Program-made: the position numbers and the translations under genes
Assembly: GCA_021799405.1 (NCBI GenBank)
Contig: JAJZAL010000143.1
Span: 1-13,587 of the forward strand
DNA: 13,587 bases
Direction of reading: 5' to 3'
Source of the DNA: Acidobacteriota bacterium
Lineage (GTDB): Bacteria; Acidobacteriota; Terriglobia; Terriglobales; Acidobacteriaceae
The notes under the pieces: generated by a model
Databases searched by the model: none
Seen by the model: the letters and a program-made list of their open reading frames with translations, nothing else
What the model was told of the DNA's origin: nothing
Shown here: one piece after another, positions 1 through 7,750 of the stretch
Numbering within the stretch: the first letter of the stretch is position 1
Layout: every line of letters starts with the position of its first letter

Positions 1-22
1 CCCTGCCCCGATTGGACGCGGA

Positions 23-844
23 TCAGTAGAGCAGCACAGCCACGCGGTAGACCGTGAATGAGCCTTCCACATTGCGTGGCTGGCAAGCGCCCACCTCGGC
101 CGCATGGAACTGCCCTGAGCCCAGGTTATTCACCAACTGCTGGGGCAGGTGCTCGATGTCAGGGCCCTGCCAGCGCATCAAAAAGCCGGGGAAACGCGCG
201 CCGGTTGGATGATTGACCCCGTTGCAATAGGCGCGAGCTTCGGTGTGGCTGTTCAGGATCTTGATGCCGCTTACGCTCAGCAGGCGCGAGACTCGCGCCT
301 CCACTTGGGGCGGCGTAAGCGCCGGAATGGCGCGGGAATAATCCGCCACCGCGTAAAGCACGTCATGCGCTTCCACCACGGCAATGCCGACATGATCGAC
401 TTTAGGATTCAGCAGGTTTTTGCGGTGGCCCGGGGAGTGCATCCAGTCATTGTGAATGACCTCGGCGGAGGGGCCGACAGCAACATTCTCTTCCAGCAAA
501 CTGAAGTGAGCGCCAGCCTGGGCCGCGCGCGCCGTAACACTTGGTTCGCCGCCATAGCGGTGGGCAATCGGCCCTTCAATCGCCATGCGCCGGCAGTGCA
601 TGAGGGCTGAGTCGGCGAGATCGGGGTCCCATCGCAGCGGTGGCGCGCCGGATGCCGCGCGAGCCTGGTTGGCCAGCGCAAACAACTGCTCGGCTTCCCC
701 GCGAAGGTCCGGCGCTGCCACGCGGCGGGACTGTCCGTACGACACAATTTGCACCGCCAACGTAGCCGTCGCCATCACAACACATACAATAAAAGTCCTC
801 ATCGAACCTTTCGTCACACCCTTCCTTGAGATTTTCATCGCCAT
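23..844 (-). CDS. Secreted CAP (SCP/PR1, YkwD-like) domain protein
   Basis: The protein has 273 residues. Residues about 15-38 form a basic then hydrophobic leader (MRTFIVCVVMATATLAVQ), suggesting a Sec signal peptide or N-terminal anchor. Residues about 50-170 fit the CAP/SCP fold: a helix rich in LFALANQARA, then AH at 94-95, EN at 119-120 and SPGHRKNLLNP at 137-147, the usual CAP histidine, glutamate and histidine positions. About 100 further residues (175-273) have no family I recognise. Bacterial CAP proteins are extracellular and of mostly unknown biochemical role, so I assign no reaction. The ATG at 844 has GGAG five bases upstream on the minus strand; in-frame ATGs at 838 and 802 are alternatives. 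Only 51 bp separate it from the divergently transcribed permease. Confidence 0.85.
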   Translation of the reverse strand: MAMKISRKGVTKGSMRTFIVCVVMATATLAVQIVSYGQSRRVAAPDLRGEAEQLFALANQARAASGAPPLRWDPDLADSALMHCRRMAIEGPIAHRYGGEPSVTARAAQAGAHFSLLEENVAVGPSAEVIHNDWMHSPGHRKNLLNPKVDHVGIAVVEAHDVLYAVADYSRAIPALTPPQVEARVSRLLSVSGIKILNSHTEARAYCNGVNHPTGARFPGFLMRWQGPDIEHLPQQLVNNLGSGQFHAAEVGACQPRNVEGSFTVYRVAVLLY

Positions 845-895
845 GCCATCTCCGGTTAGACCCTGAACGGGCGTTGGAGTCGCTGTATTCTGGCA

Positions 896-1771
896 GTGCC
901 GATGGTTTTTTCCATTTCCAAAATGCTACGCCATCTCGGCCTCCGGGTCCGACGCCAGCCGCTGGCCGTCGTGGGCGCGGTACTGCTGGTGGGGTTTGTG
1001 ATATGCGGGCTGGCCGCGCCCTGGCTGGCGCCGTATAACCCGGCTGCCATTGATCTTGTGCACCGCCTCCAAGGCCCGTCGGCCGCGCACTGGGCCGGCA
1101 CCGACGAGCTGGGCCGCGATACGCTGTCGCGCCTGCTGTGGGGAGCGCGTATCTCGCTGGCCGTCTCAGTCTGCGTAGTGACGGTTTCGCTGGCGCTGGG
1201 CCTGGCCGTGGGAGGGTTGGCCGGCTATCTGGGCGGCTGGATCGATACCGCGCTCACCACCTTCGCCATGAACACCTTTCTGGCGCTGCCGGGAATCCTG
1301 CTGGCCATTGCCTTTGCCGCGTTTCTGGGGCCGGGATTCACCAACCTGGTGCTGGCGCTGGCTATCGGCGGGTGGGCCGGCTATGCGCGGCTGGTGCGGG
1401 CGCAGGTGATGGCAGTGCGCGAGCGTGAATACGTAGATGCGGCGCGGGCTCTGGGAGCGGGCGGGCTGCGCATCTTCTTCCGTCATATTCTGCCCAACAT
1501 CGTGCAGCCGGTCCTGGTACAGGCCGCCATCGGCATGGCCGGCGTGATTCTGGCCGAGGCCACGCTGTCGTTCCTTGGATTGGGCATCCCCGCGCCCGCG
1601 CCGAGTTGGGGCTCGATGCTGAACGATGCGCGGCTGCATCTCTTCGATTCGCCGCACCTGGTGCTCTTCCCTGCCATTGCGGTCGCCGGCGCGGTTCTGG
1701 GCTTCAACTTCCTCGGTGATGCCCTGCGCGATCAGCTCGACCCGCGCACGCGGCTGGAGCTGGGGCTTTGA
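896..1771 (+). CDS. ABC transporter permease, DppC/OppC type
   Basis: This 291-residue inner-membrane protein is one of the two permeases of a peptide/nickel-type ABC importer. An N-terminal helix (about 22-45) is followed by the OppC-like motif AGTDELGRDTLSRLLWG (67-83). Five more hydrophobic segments follow. The cytoplasmic EAA loop that docks on the ATPase is at about 178-201 (EYVDAARALGA..., ending HILPN), and the C-terminus FNFLGDALRDQLDPR is typical of the subfamily. The first in-frame start is GTG at 896; ATG at 902 or 923 is equally possible because no strong Shine-Dalgarno is visible. Its stop overlaps the next gene. Its usual partner DppB lies at 3008-3943 on the other strand, and no ATPase or binding protein is in the window, so the substrate cannot be assigned. 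Confidence 0.9.
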   Translation: MPMVFSISKMLRHLGLRVRRQPLAVVGAVLLVGFVICGLAAPWLAPYNPAAIDLVHRLQGPSAAHWAGTDELGRDTLSRLLWGARISLAVSVCVVTVSLALGLAVGGLAGYLGGWIDTALTTFAMNTFLALPGILLAIAFAAFLGPGFTNLVLALAIGGWAGYARLVRAQVMAVREREYVDAARALGAGGLRIFFRHILPNIVQPVLVQAAIGMAGVILAEATLSFLGLGIPAPAPSWGSMLNDARLHLFDSPHLVLFPAIAVAGAVLGFNFLGDALRDQLDPRTRLELGL

Positions 1772-2232
1772 AGATCGGCGTCATCAGCGATACGCACGGC
1801 CTTTTAAGGCCGGAGGTCGCGCCGGCGCTCGCCGGAGTGGAGCAGATCCTGCATCTGGGGGATGTGGGCAAGGCGTCCATCCTGAAAGATCTGGAGAAGA
1901 TTGCGCCGGTGACGGCAATCCGCGGCAATGTGGACCGCGATGGCCCGTGCAGCAAGCTGCCGGAGACCGAAGTTGCGCTCATCGAGGGCCGGTACATCTA
2001 CATGCTGCACGACCTGAAGACGCTTCACCTCGATCCGGCAGCGGCGAAGTTTGCGGCGGTGCTCTCCGGGCATACGCACGTGCCGAATTTCCACCGGAAG
2101 AAGGGCGTGCTCTACTTCAATCCCGGCTCGTGCGGGCCACGGCGGTTTGAACTGCCGGTGACGGTGGGGTTGCTGACGGTGAATGCAAATGGCGAGTTGG
2201 AGGCGAAGATCGTACCGCTTGCCAAAGTTTAA
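1768..2232 (+). CDS. YfcE/MJ0936-family metallophosphoesterase
   Basis: The protein has 154 residues, normal for this small single-domain phosphodiesterase family. The metal-binding motifs are all present: D8 and H10 in ISDTHG, D32 in LGDVG, N54 in RGNVD, H81 in MLHD, and H102/H104 in GHTH. The family uses two metal ions to hydrolyse phosphodiester bonds; the natural substrate is usually unknown. The start is TTG at 1768, inside the TTGA that also contains the stop of the upstream permease gene, so the two are probably translationally coupled and co-transcribed. No functional link to peptide import is known to me. The protein has no signal peptide and should be cytoplasmic. Confidence 0.9.
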   Translation: MKIGVISDTHGLLRPEVAPALAGVEQILHLGDVGKASILKDLEKIAPVTAIRGNVDRDGPCSKLPETEVALIEGRYIYMLHDLKTLHLDPAAAKFAAVLSGHTHVPNFHRKKGVLYFNPGSCGPRRFELPVTVGLLTVNANGELEAKIVPLAKV

Positions 2233-2246
2233 GCCGCGGCGGGTGG

Positions 2247-2259
2247 CCCAGGTCTCGGG
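2247..2259 (+). repeat. REP half-element
   Basis: The segment cccaggtctcggg, preceded by gggtgg, matches the left arm of the REP hairpins at 2289 and 2897 but has no right arm. It is probably a decayed REP copy just after the phosphoesterase stop codon. Confidence 0.4.
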
Positions 2260-2283
2260 ATGCATGTTCCAAGAATGACCTTG

Positions 2284-2315
2284 GGTGCCCCAGGTCCCGC
2301 TTTTGGGACCTGGGA
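2284..2315 (+). repeat. REP-like hairpin upstream of the RAYT gene
   Basis: A perfect 10-bp inverted repeat (cccaggtccc at 2289-2298, gggacctggg at 2305-2314) encloses a 6-nt loop and is preceded by gggtg. The copy at 2897-2922 matches in the opposite orientation except for a few bases in the stem and loop. REP hairpins next to a Y1 transposase are the known substrates or products of RAYT enzymes. The hairpin could also act as a transcript stabiliser or terminator for the phosphoesterase mRNA. Confidence 0.75.
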
Positions 2316-2357
2316 GAGCAATCATGACTGGGCACTCCAGGTTTATCCTTCCGATGC

Positions 2358-2884
2358 ATGACCAGAGGGCTCGTACGCTATCAGCAAACGGGTGACTTTC
2401 ACCTTCTCACCTTCAGTTGCTATCACCGGCTTCCATTTCTATCAACGCCGGAGAGCAAGAATCTCTTTGAGTCGGCCGTGGAGCGCACCCGGCGGAGGTA
2501 TGGTTGTGTTGCGGCCGGCTATGTGATCATGCCGGAGCACGTGCACCTGCTTGTCGGCGAGCCGCTCATCGGCACACTCGCCCATGCCATTCAGGCGCTC
2601 AAGCTTTCGGTCGCGCGCCGCCGCGCCGACGGCCCTTCTGGCAGGCCCGCTACTCCGACTTCAATGTTCACAATGAAGAAACGCGTATCGAGAAACTCCG
2701 CTACATGCACCGCAATCCCGTCGTGCGCGGATTGGTTGCCAAGCCAGAAGAGTGGCCCTGGTCGAGCTTCCGCCACTACGCGACCGGCCATGAGGGAACG
2801 ATCGAGATTGAATCACAGTGGACCGCCGCCCAACGCGGTCATCAACTCCCTGAATCTCTCCGATTCAAGCCTCGGGAGGGTTGA
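2358..2884 (+). pseudogene. Frameshifted RAYT (REP-associated Y1 transposase)
   Basis: RAYTs are single-domain HUH/Y1 nucleases that nick REP hairpin DNA. The first part is read from ATG 2358: FHLLTFSCYHRLPFL near the N-terminus, then the HUH motif in MPEHVHLLVGEP, then IQALKLSVARR. From about 2615-2632 the homology continues in another frame: RRPFWQARYSDFNV, then EEKL-type helix and LRYMHRNPVVRGLV, which holds the likely catalytic tyrosine, then EWPWSSFRHYATG, ending at TGA 2882-2884. A one-base loss in the run cgcgccgccgcgcc would explain the shift. Total length is 527 nt, one base short of 176 codons, so the gene is otherwise complete at a normal RAYT size. Inverted REP hairpins flank it. 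It is either recently inactivated or carries a sequencing error. Confidence 0.85.
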
Positions 2885-2896
2885 GGACGGTGGTTT

Positions 2897-2928
2897 CCCA
2901 GGTCTCAAAAACGAGACCTGGGGCACCC
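2897..2928 (-). repeat. REP-like hairpin downstream of the RAYT gene, inverted
   Basis: A perfect 10-bp stem (cccaggtctc at 2897-2906, gagacctggg at 2913-2922) with a 6-nt loop is followed by gcaccc. Read on the minus strand it starts gggtgccccaggtctc, the same head as the copy at 2284, so the two REPs point towards each other around the transposase. It lies 85 bp beyond the 3' end of the minus-strand permease gene and may also serve as a bidirectional terminator. Confidence 0.75.
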
Positions 2929-3007
2929 GAATGACGAGGTTGGGAGAAATTGAGATGCGGGTCATCCGCCGAATTCCTGTTCCACTCAACGGCGAAAGGG
3001 CTTGAAC

Positions 3008-3943
3008 TCAGCCCCGCATGCGGGGGTTGATCCAGCGGTAGGCGAGATCGGTGAGCAGGTTGACCAGCACATACGTCAACCCGATCGAGAGCAGGCAGCC
3101 CTGCACCAGCGCGTAGTCGCGGTTGGAGATAGCGCTGACGGTGAGGCGGCCGAGTCCGGGCCAACTGAAGATGGTTTCCGTCACGATGGCGCCCGCCAGC
3201 AGCGCGCCGAATTGCAGGCCCACCACGGTGACAATGGGCACCAGGGCGTTAGGCAGGGCATGGCGGCAGACGACGGCGGTCTCGCTGAGGCCTTTGGCAC
3301 GGGCGGTGCGGATGTAGTCCTGGCCTAGCTCTTCCAGCATCGCCGTGCGCACCATGCGCGTAAGGATGGCGGCCAGCGAACCTCCCATTGTGATCGACGG
3401 AAGGATGAGGTAGCGCCAATCGATGGTCGGGGCGCCGCTGGAGTTTGCGCCGGAGACCGGGAGCCAGCCGAGAAGAATGGCGAAGAGCAGAATCAACACC
3501 GGACCCAGCGCGATGCCCGGCACCGAGAGCCCAAAAAGCGAAACGATGGAGAGCAGTTGATCGAGCCAGCGCCCGCGGCGCACGGCGGCCAGGATACCCG
3601 CGGGCAGCGCCAGCACAAGGGCGAAAACCAGTGCGGCCACCGTCAAGCCAAGGGTATAGGGGTAGCGGGCGGCGATGAGGTGGAAGACCGTCTCGTGCAG
3701 GCGGATGGAGTCGCCCAGGTTGCCGTGGAGGACGCCATTCCAGTAGTGGAGATATTGCACGCCGAGCGGCTGATCGAGCCCGTACTGGTGGCGCAGAGCG
3801 CTGATGTCCGCCGGCGTCGCACCCTCGCCGAGCATCTGCAGGACGGGGTCGCCGGGAACGAGATGAATGAGCAGAAAGACCAGCGACACCACCAGCCAGA
3901 CGACCGGGAGCGTAAGGAAGAGGCGGGTGAGGATCTGCTTCAT
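3008..3943 (-). CDS. ABC transporter permease, DppB/OppB type
   Basis: This 311-residue inner-membrane permease belongs to the binding-protein-dependent peptide/nickel family. Numbering here is from the TTG at 3952. The N-terminal helix is followed by HLVPGDPVLQMLG (30-42), the RHQYGLDQPLGVQYLHYW segment and GNLGDSI (77-83), all signatures of the DppB subfamily. The EAA loop is at about 212-235 (DYIRTARAKGL..., ending HALPN), and VTETIFSWPGLGRL and the C-terminal LTDLAYRWINPRMRG are family-typical. I prefer ATG 3943 over TTG 3952 because it gives the usual MKQILTRL start; neither has a strong Shine-Dalgarno. It is convergent with the DppC-type gene at 896-1771, not in an operon with it, which is unusual for this pair. 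Confidence 0.9.
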   Translation of the reverse strand: MKQILTRLFLTLPVVWLVVSLVFLLIHLVPGDPVLQMLGEGATPADISALRHQYGLDQPLGVQYLHYWNGVLHGNLGDSIRLHETVFHLIAARYPYTLGLTVAALVFALVLALPAGILAAVRRGRWLDQLLSIVSLFGLSVPGIALGPVLILLFAILLGWLPVSGANSSGAPTIDWRYLILPSITMGGSLAAILTRMVRTAMLEELGQDYIRTARAKGLSETAVVCRHALPNALVPIVTVVGLQFGALLAGAIVTETIFSWPGLGRLTVSAISNRDYALVQGCLLSIGLTYVLVNLLTDLAYRWINPRMRG

Positions 3944-4067
3944 GGTCTGCAATCAACGATAAATCAGTTGGCAGCGGACAGCCGGCAGGCGACAGTACCT
4001 GGGTTTCGGCTTCGCGATTGGCGGCGGGGATCGCCATAATCATTTGCATGCCGAACATTGGGCAGGA

Positions 4068-4091
4068 CCGATGGGTTTGGCCCAGAGTCGG
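4068..4091 (+). other. Stem-loop upstream of the aminotransferase promoter
   Basis: CCGATGGG (4068-4075) can pair with CCCA (4081-4084) and TCGG (4088-4091), leaving a three-base bulge and a tttgg loop. It lies just before the promoter at 4100-4127. There is no T-tract, and its role is unknown. Confidence 0.25.
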
Positions 4092-4099
4092 CCATCACA

Positions 4100-4127
4100 T
4101 TGCGCCCCTGTAAAATCTGCGTATAAT
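4100..4127 (+). promoter_or_regulatory. Sigma70-like promoter for the aminotransferase-transketolase operon
   Basis: A -35 TTGCGC (4100-4105) and a consensus -10 TATAAT (4122-4127) are separated by 16 bp. Initiation would fall near 4134, giving a leader of about 64 nt before the ATG at 4198. It is the best-looking promoter in the window. Prediction is from sequence only. Confidence 0.65.
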
Positions 4128-4197
4128 TTTTGCGGCCTGAAACCGGCCAACAAATGGTTCGCTCCCTGGGCGCCGGCGGAGGGAACGAGGAGCTTGA

Positions 4198-5394
4198 ATG
4201 ATGAAGCCAGAAACGGTCCATCACGAATTGCCGTTGGCGAGCCGCATGTCGCGGCTGGGCACCGAAACCGCATTTGAAGTGCTGGTCAAGGCGCGGGCTC
4301 TGGAGCGGCAGGGCAAAAGCATCATTCACCTGGAGATCGGGGAGCCAGACTTCGCGACGCCTGCGAATGTAGTGGATGCGGCCGTCGAGGCGCTGCGCGG
4401 CGGATGGACGCACTACGGACCATCAGCCGGCTTGCCGGAGCTGCGCGAAGCCATAGCCGAGTATGTGAGCCGGACGCGCGGAGTGAAGGTAGCTCCGGAA
4501 GAAGTGGTGGTGACGCCGGGTGGAAAGCCAGTGATGTTTTTCGCGATGCTGGCGCTGATTGAGGACGGAGACGAGGTTCTCTATCCCAATCCCGGTTTTC
4601 CGATCTACGAGTCGATGATCGAATATGCCGGCGGCAAGGCCGTGCCCGTCCCGCTGCGCGAGGAGCGCGATTTCGCGATGGATGTGGATGAGCTGGCGCG
4701 GCTCATTACGGACAGGACCAAGCTGATCATCCTGAACTCTCCGCAGAATCCAACGGGCGGCGTGCTGAGTTGCGGCGAGATCGAGCAGGTGGCCCAGGCG
4801 ATTGGCGAGCGGAACATCCTGGTGCTCTCGGACGAGATCTACAGCCGACTGCAGTTTGAGGGCGAGCCGTTTTCAATCATCAGCGTGCCCGGCATGAAGG
4901 AGCGCACGATTCTGCTGGATGGCTTTTCGAAGACTTATGCCATGACCGGCTGGCGCATCGGCTACGGCGTGATGCGGGCGGACCTGGCAACGTACGTTAC
5001 GCGACTGATGACCAATTCGAACTCGTGCACGGCCAGCTTTACGCAGCGGGCCGCGATCGAGGCGCTGCGCGGCGATCAGGCGCCGGTGGAACGGATGCGT
5101 GACGAGTTCGAGCAGCGCTGCAAGGCGTTTGTTACCGGCTTGAACCGGATTAAAGGCTTTCACGGCCGCATGCCGAAAGGCGCGTTCTACGTCTTCGCGA
5201 ATATCGCGGCGACCGGATGGAAGTCGAAGCCGTTGGCCGATGCGCTGCTCGATCAGGCTGGGGTCGCGGCGCTCTCGGGCACGGCCTTTGGCCGCTTCGG
5301 CGAGGGCTACCTGCGCTTCAGCGTCGCCAATTCAATGGAGAATCTGACGGAAGCGCTGCAACGGATCGATGCGTGGGCAAAGCAGAATTTATGA
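4198..5394 (+). CDS. PLP-dependent aminotransferase, class I/II (fold type I)
   Basis: The protein has 398 residues, normal for the aspartate/aromatic aminotransferase superfamily. It is a cytosolic enzyme moving an amino group between an amino acid and a 2-oxo acid through PLP. Landmarks are IGEPDFATP (47-55), THYGPSAGLPELREAI (71-86), SPQNPTGG with N184, SDEIY with D212 and Y215, the Schiff-base lysine K245 in GFSKTYAMTGWRIGY, and the carboxylate-binding R373 in YLRFSVAN. The pattern most resembles the aspartate aminotransferase subgroup, but substrate specificity cannot be read from sequence. GAGGAG (4187-4192) lies five bases before ATG 4198, which supports that start over ATG 4201. The transketolase gene follows after 30 bp, so the two are probably co-transcribed from the promoter at 4100. 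Confidence 0.92.
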   Translation: MMKPETVHHELPLASRMSRLGTETAFEVLVKARALERQGKSIIHLEIGEPDFATPANVVDAAVEALRGGWTHYGPSAGLPELREAIAEYVSRTRGVKVAPEEVVVTPGGKPVMFFAMLALIEDGDEVLYPNPGFPIYESMIEYAGGKAVPVPLREERDFAMDVDELARLITDRTKLIILNSPQNPTGGVLSCGEIEQVAQAIGERNILVLSDEIYSRLQFEGEPFSIISVPGMKERTILLDGFSKTYAMTGWRIGYGVMRADLATYVTRLMTNSNSCTASFTQRAAIEALRGDQAPVERMRDEFEQRCKAFVTGLNRIKGFHGRMPKGAFYVFANIAATGWKSKPLADALLDQAGVAALSGTAFGRFGEGYLRFSVANSMENLTEALQRIDAWAKQNL

Positions 5395-5424
5395 GCCGTC
5401 CTGGGCCCTACGAAAGGGAACGTC

Positions 5425-7470
5425 ATGTCACTGAAAGATTCGGCAACCGGGCACGTGATCCGGGAATATGCGATTGAGGAGCTTGAAGACGCTGCCAACC
5501 TGATGCGAGGCTATGATCTGGTGGCGTTGTGCGCGGCAGGCTCAGGCCACGCGGGCGGCACGCTCTCCATCATGGACATCACCGCCGCACTTTATCTGGA
5601 CGCAGCCAACCACGATCCTAAGAATCCAGTCTGGGCCGACCGCGACCGCATTGTCTGGTCGGCAGGACACAAGGCTCCGGCTCTTTATCTTGGGTTGGCA
5701 TTTGCGGGATTCTGCCCACCGGACGAAGTCGTCACACTGCGCAAACTTGGCTCGCCATTTCAGGGGCATCCGCACTGGCTCAAGCTGCCGGGGGTGGAAG
5801 TCTCGACCGGATCGCTTGGGCAGGGCCTGAGCATCGCCGTGGGGATGGCGCAAGCGGCGCGGCTTGACGGCAAGCGGCACAAAATCTTTTGCCTGATGGG
5901 GGACGGCGAGCAGCAGGAGGGCCAGGTGTGGGAGGCCGCGATGGAGGCCGGCCACTTCCATTTGGACAATCTCATCGCCATCATCGACTGCAACGGCTTG
6001 CAGATCGATGGACATGTAAAGGACGTGATGCAGGTGGAACCGCTGGAGGCAAAGTACGCGAGCTTCGGCTGGCAGACACTGCGCATCGACGGCCACGACA
6101 TGAAGCAGGTGGTGACAGCGCTGCGGCAGGCCAGAACGGCGGCCGGCAAGCCGGTGGTCATCCTGGCCAACACTATCAAGGGCAAGGGCGTGAGCTTTAT
6201 GGAGAACCAGGCGGGCTGGCACGGCAAGGCTCCCAATCGCGAACAATTGACCAGAGCGCTCGCGGAGTTGGGCCTGAGCGAGCGCATCCCCGTGGAGCAG
6301 CTACTGGAAAACGCCAGGCGCTATCAGGCTGAAGTGGACCGTCAACTTGCGCTGAAGATGCCGCGGTTCTCGCGCGATTTCTGGTGGAATGCCGACGACA
6401 GTATGAAGGTGAAGATGGAGCCGACGCGCAAGGGCTTCGGACAGGCGCTCAAGGAGAACGGCGGCGATGACCGCGTAGTGTGCCTGGGACTCGACATTTC
6501 AGGGTCGATCACCATCAGCGACTTTTACACGGCCAATCCGGAGCGGGCACGGCGCTGGATCAGCATGGGCATCGCGGAGCAGTCGGCTACGGCAGCCGCC
6601 GCGGGTCTGGCGCGCGAGGGCAAGCTGCCGGTGCTGGGATCGTACGCCACATTTTCCGCGGCGCGCAATCTGGATCAGCTTCGCGTTTCTGTTTGCTACG
6701 GCAACCTGAACGTGCTGGTTGCCGGGGCGCATGCTGGCGTCTCAGTCGGGCCGGACGGCGCCACGCACCAGGCGCTTGAGGATCTGTTTGCCATGCAGGG
6801 TTTGCCCAACATGTCGGTGGTGATTCCCTGCGACGCGGTGGAAACGCGCAAGGCAACGCGCTATCTGCTTCTGGAACACACGGGACCTAAATACATCCGG
6901 TTTGCGCGCGAGGCTACGCCGGTGGTGACGAACGAGGCAACGCCTTTTGTCTTCGGACGGGCGAACGCCATCCGCTTACGCGCCGAAGCAGCCAGCTTTG
7001 CCGAAGCCTTCGAGACGCGGCTGGCGGCGGATTACCGCGACGAGTCGGAGGATCTGAGCATCATTGCCTGCGGGCCTATGGTTCCGGAGGCGATGCGCGC
7101 GGCCTGCATTCTGAAGCGCGAGTACGGGTACGAGACGCGCATTCTGAACCTGCATACGCTCAAGCCGATCGACTCGGAAGCTGTCGTGCGCGCCGCGCGG
7201 GAAACCGGCGTAGTTGTTACGGCAGAAGAGCACCAGATCGGCGCGCTGGCCTGGCGGGTCAGCTCACTTCTCACCGAAAGCCGCGAACTCTACGGACTGC
7301 CCGTCATTACAGCCGCCATCGGCGTCAAAGACCGTTTCGGCGACTCAGGCGCACCGTGGGAACTGGTGAAGGAATTCGAAGTAAGCGCCGAGCATATCGC
7401 ACAGAAGTCCGCGGAGCTGATGACCTTTAAGAAGCAGGCCGCAACTCGCGCGGGTTTTGCCGCAGTGTGA
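5425..7470 (+). CDS. tkt: Transketolase
   Basis: This 681-residue, full-length TPP enzyme transfers two-carbon ketol units in the non-oxidative pentose phosphate pathway. The N-terminal pyrophosphate domain carries SGHAGG (40-45), GHPH (114-117), STGSLGQGLSIAVGMA (127-142) and the TPP/Mg motif GDGEQQEG (159-166), ending at N190. The pyrimidine domain carries the catalytic glutamate E385 in GIAEQSATAAAAGLA, followed by GSYATF. The C-terminal domain (about 545-681) includes LSIIACGPMVPEAM and LHTLKPID. It looks like the two halves of a split archaeal-type transketolase in one chain. AAAGGG at 5413-5418 precedes ATG 5425. The gene lies 30 bp after the aminotransferase in the same direction. The downstream sequence is not a gene but remnants. 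Confidence 0.93.
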   Translation: MSLKDSATGHVIREYAIEELEDAANLMRGYDLVALCAAGSGHAGGTLSIMDITAALYLDAANHDPKNPVWADRDRIVWSAGHKAPALYLGLAFAGFCPPDEVVTLRKLGSPFQGHPHWLKLPGVEVSTGSLGQGLSIAVGMAQAARLDGKRHKIFCLMGDGEQQEGQVWEAAMEAGHFHLDNLIAIIDCNGLQIDGHVKDVMQVEPLEAKYASFGWQTLRIDGHDMKQVVTALRQARTAAGKPVVILANTIKGKGVSFMENQAGWHGKAPNREQLTRALAELGLSERIPVEQLLENARRYQAEVDRQLALKMPRFSRDFWWNADDSMKVKMEPTRKGFGQALKENGGDDRVVCLGLDISGSITISDFYTANPERARRWISMGIAEQSATAAAAGLAREGKLPVLGSYATFSAARNLDQLRVSVCYGNLNVLVAGAHAGVSVGPDGATHQALEDLFAMQGLPNMSVVIPCDAVETRKATRYLLLEHTGPKYIRFAREATPVVTNEATPFVFGRANAIRLRAEAASFAEAFETRLAADYRDESEDLSIIACGPMVPEAMRAACILKREYGYETRILNLHTLKPIDSEAVVRAARETGVVVTAEEHQIGALAWRVSSLLTESRELYGLPVITAAIGVKDRFGDSGAPWELVKEFEVSAEHIAQKSAELMTFKKQAATRAGFAAV

Positions 7471-7499
7471 GTGCGGCGAGGATGGCGCGCCCGCATCCG

Positions 7500-7750
7500 G
7501 CACCAGAGGATGTTGCGTAAGCGGCAGAAGTTTGCCGGAGTGCACATCCTTGAGCCGTTTGTGGGTTGCCTGCGCCGCTTCCACCAACTCCGCATAAGGC
7601 CGGTCGGTTACATCGACAAATCCAATGTTGTAATTCTCGCCATCCATGCGGCCAAGCACTGTCTCGTCACGCCACGCGAACCAATACGCGCCGACAAACC
7701 ACTCAAGCGATGCCGCCTGCTCCATGTAATCGCGATAGGGGTCGACTGCC
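7500..7750 (-). pseudogene. Glycoside hydrolase C-terminal remnant
   Basis: Read on the minus strand from about 7750, the segment encodes YRDYMEQAASLEWFVGAYWF, then RDETVLGRMDGENYN and GFVDVTDRPYAELVEAA. This is the C-terminal part of a (beta/alpha)8 glycoside hydrolase, resembling agarase or beta-galactosidase-like enzymes by the W-F...GR.DGEN.N.G.VD pattern. The family assignment is from memory and not firm. The catalytic part is absent: upstream, at about 7750, the frame runs into the antisense of a thioredoxin-like fragment. The open frame also continues past the natural end into the antisense of the transketolase 3' end (to 7345). The original stop therefore seems lost, and no functional product is expected. 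Confidence 0.6.

Noticed and set aside
149..610. Plus-strand frame of 153 residues opposite the CAP gene
   Set aside because: It is antisense to a well-supported CAP-domain gene and has no recognisable motif.
5542..6287. Long minus-strand frames opposite transketolase
   Set aside because: They are shadows caused by high GC; transketolase motifs are complete on the plus strand.
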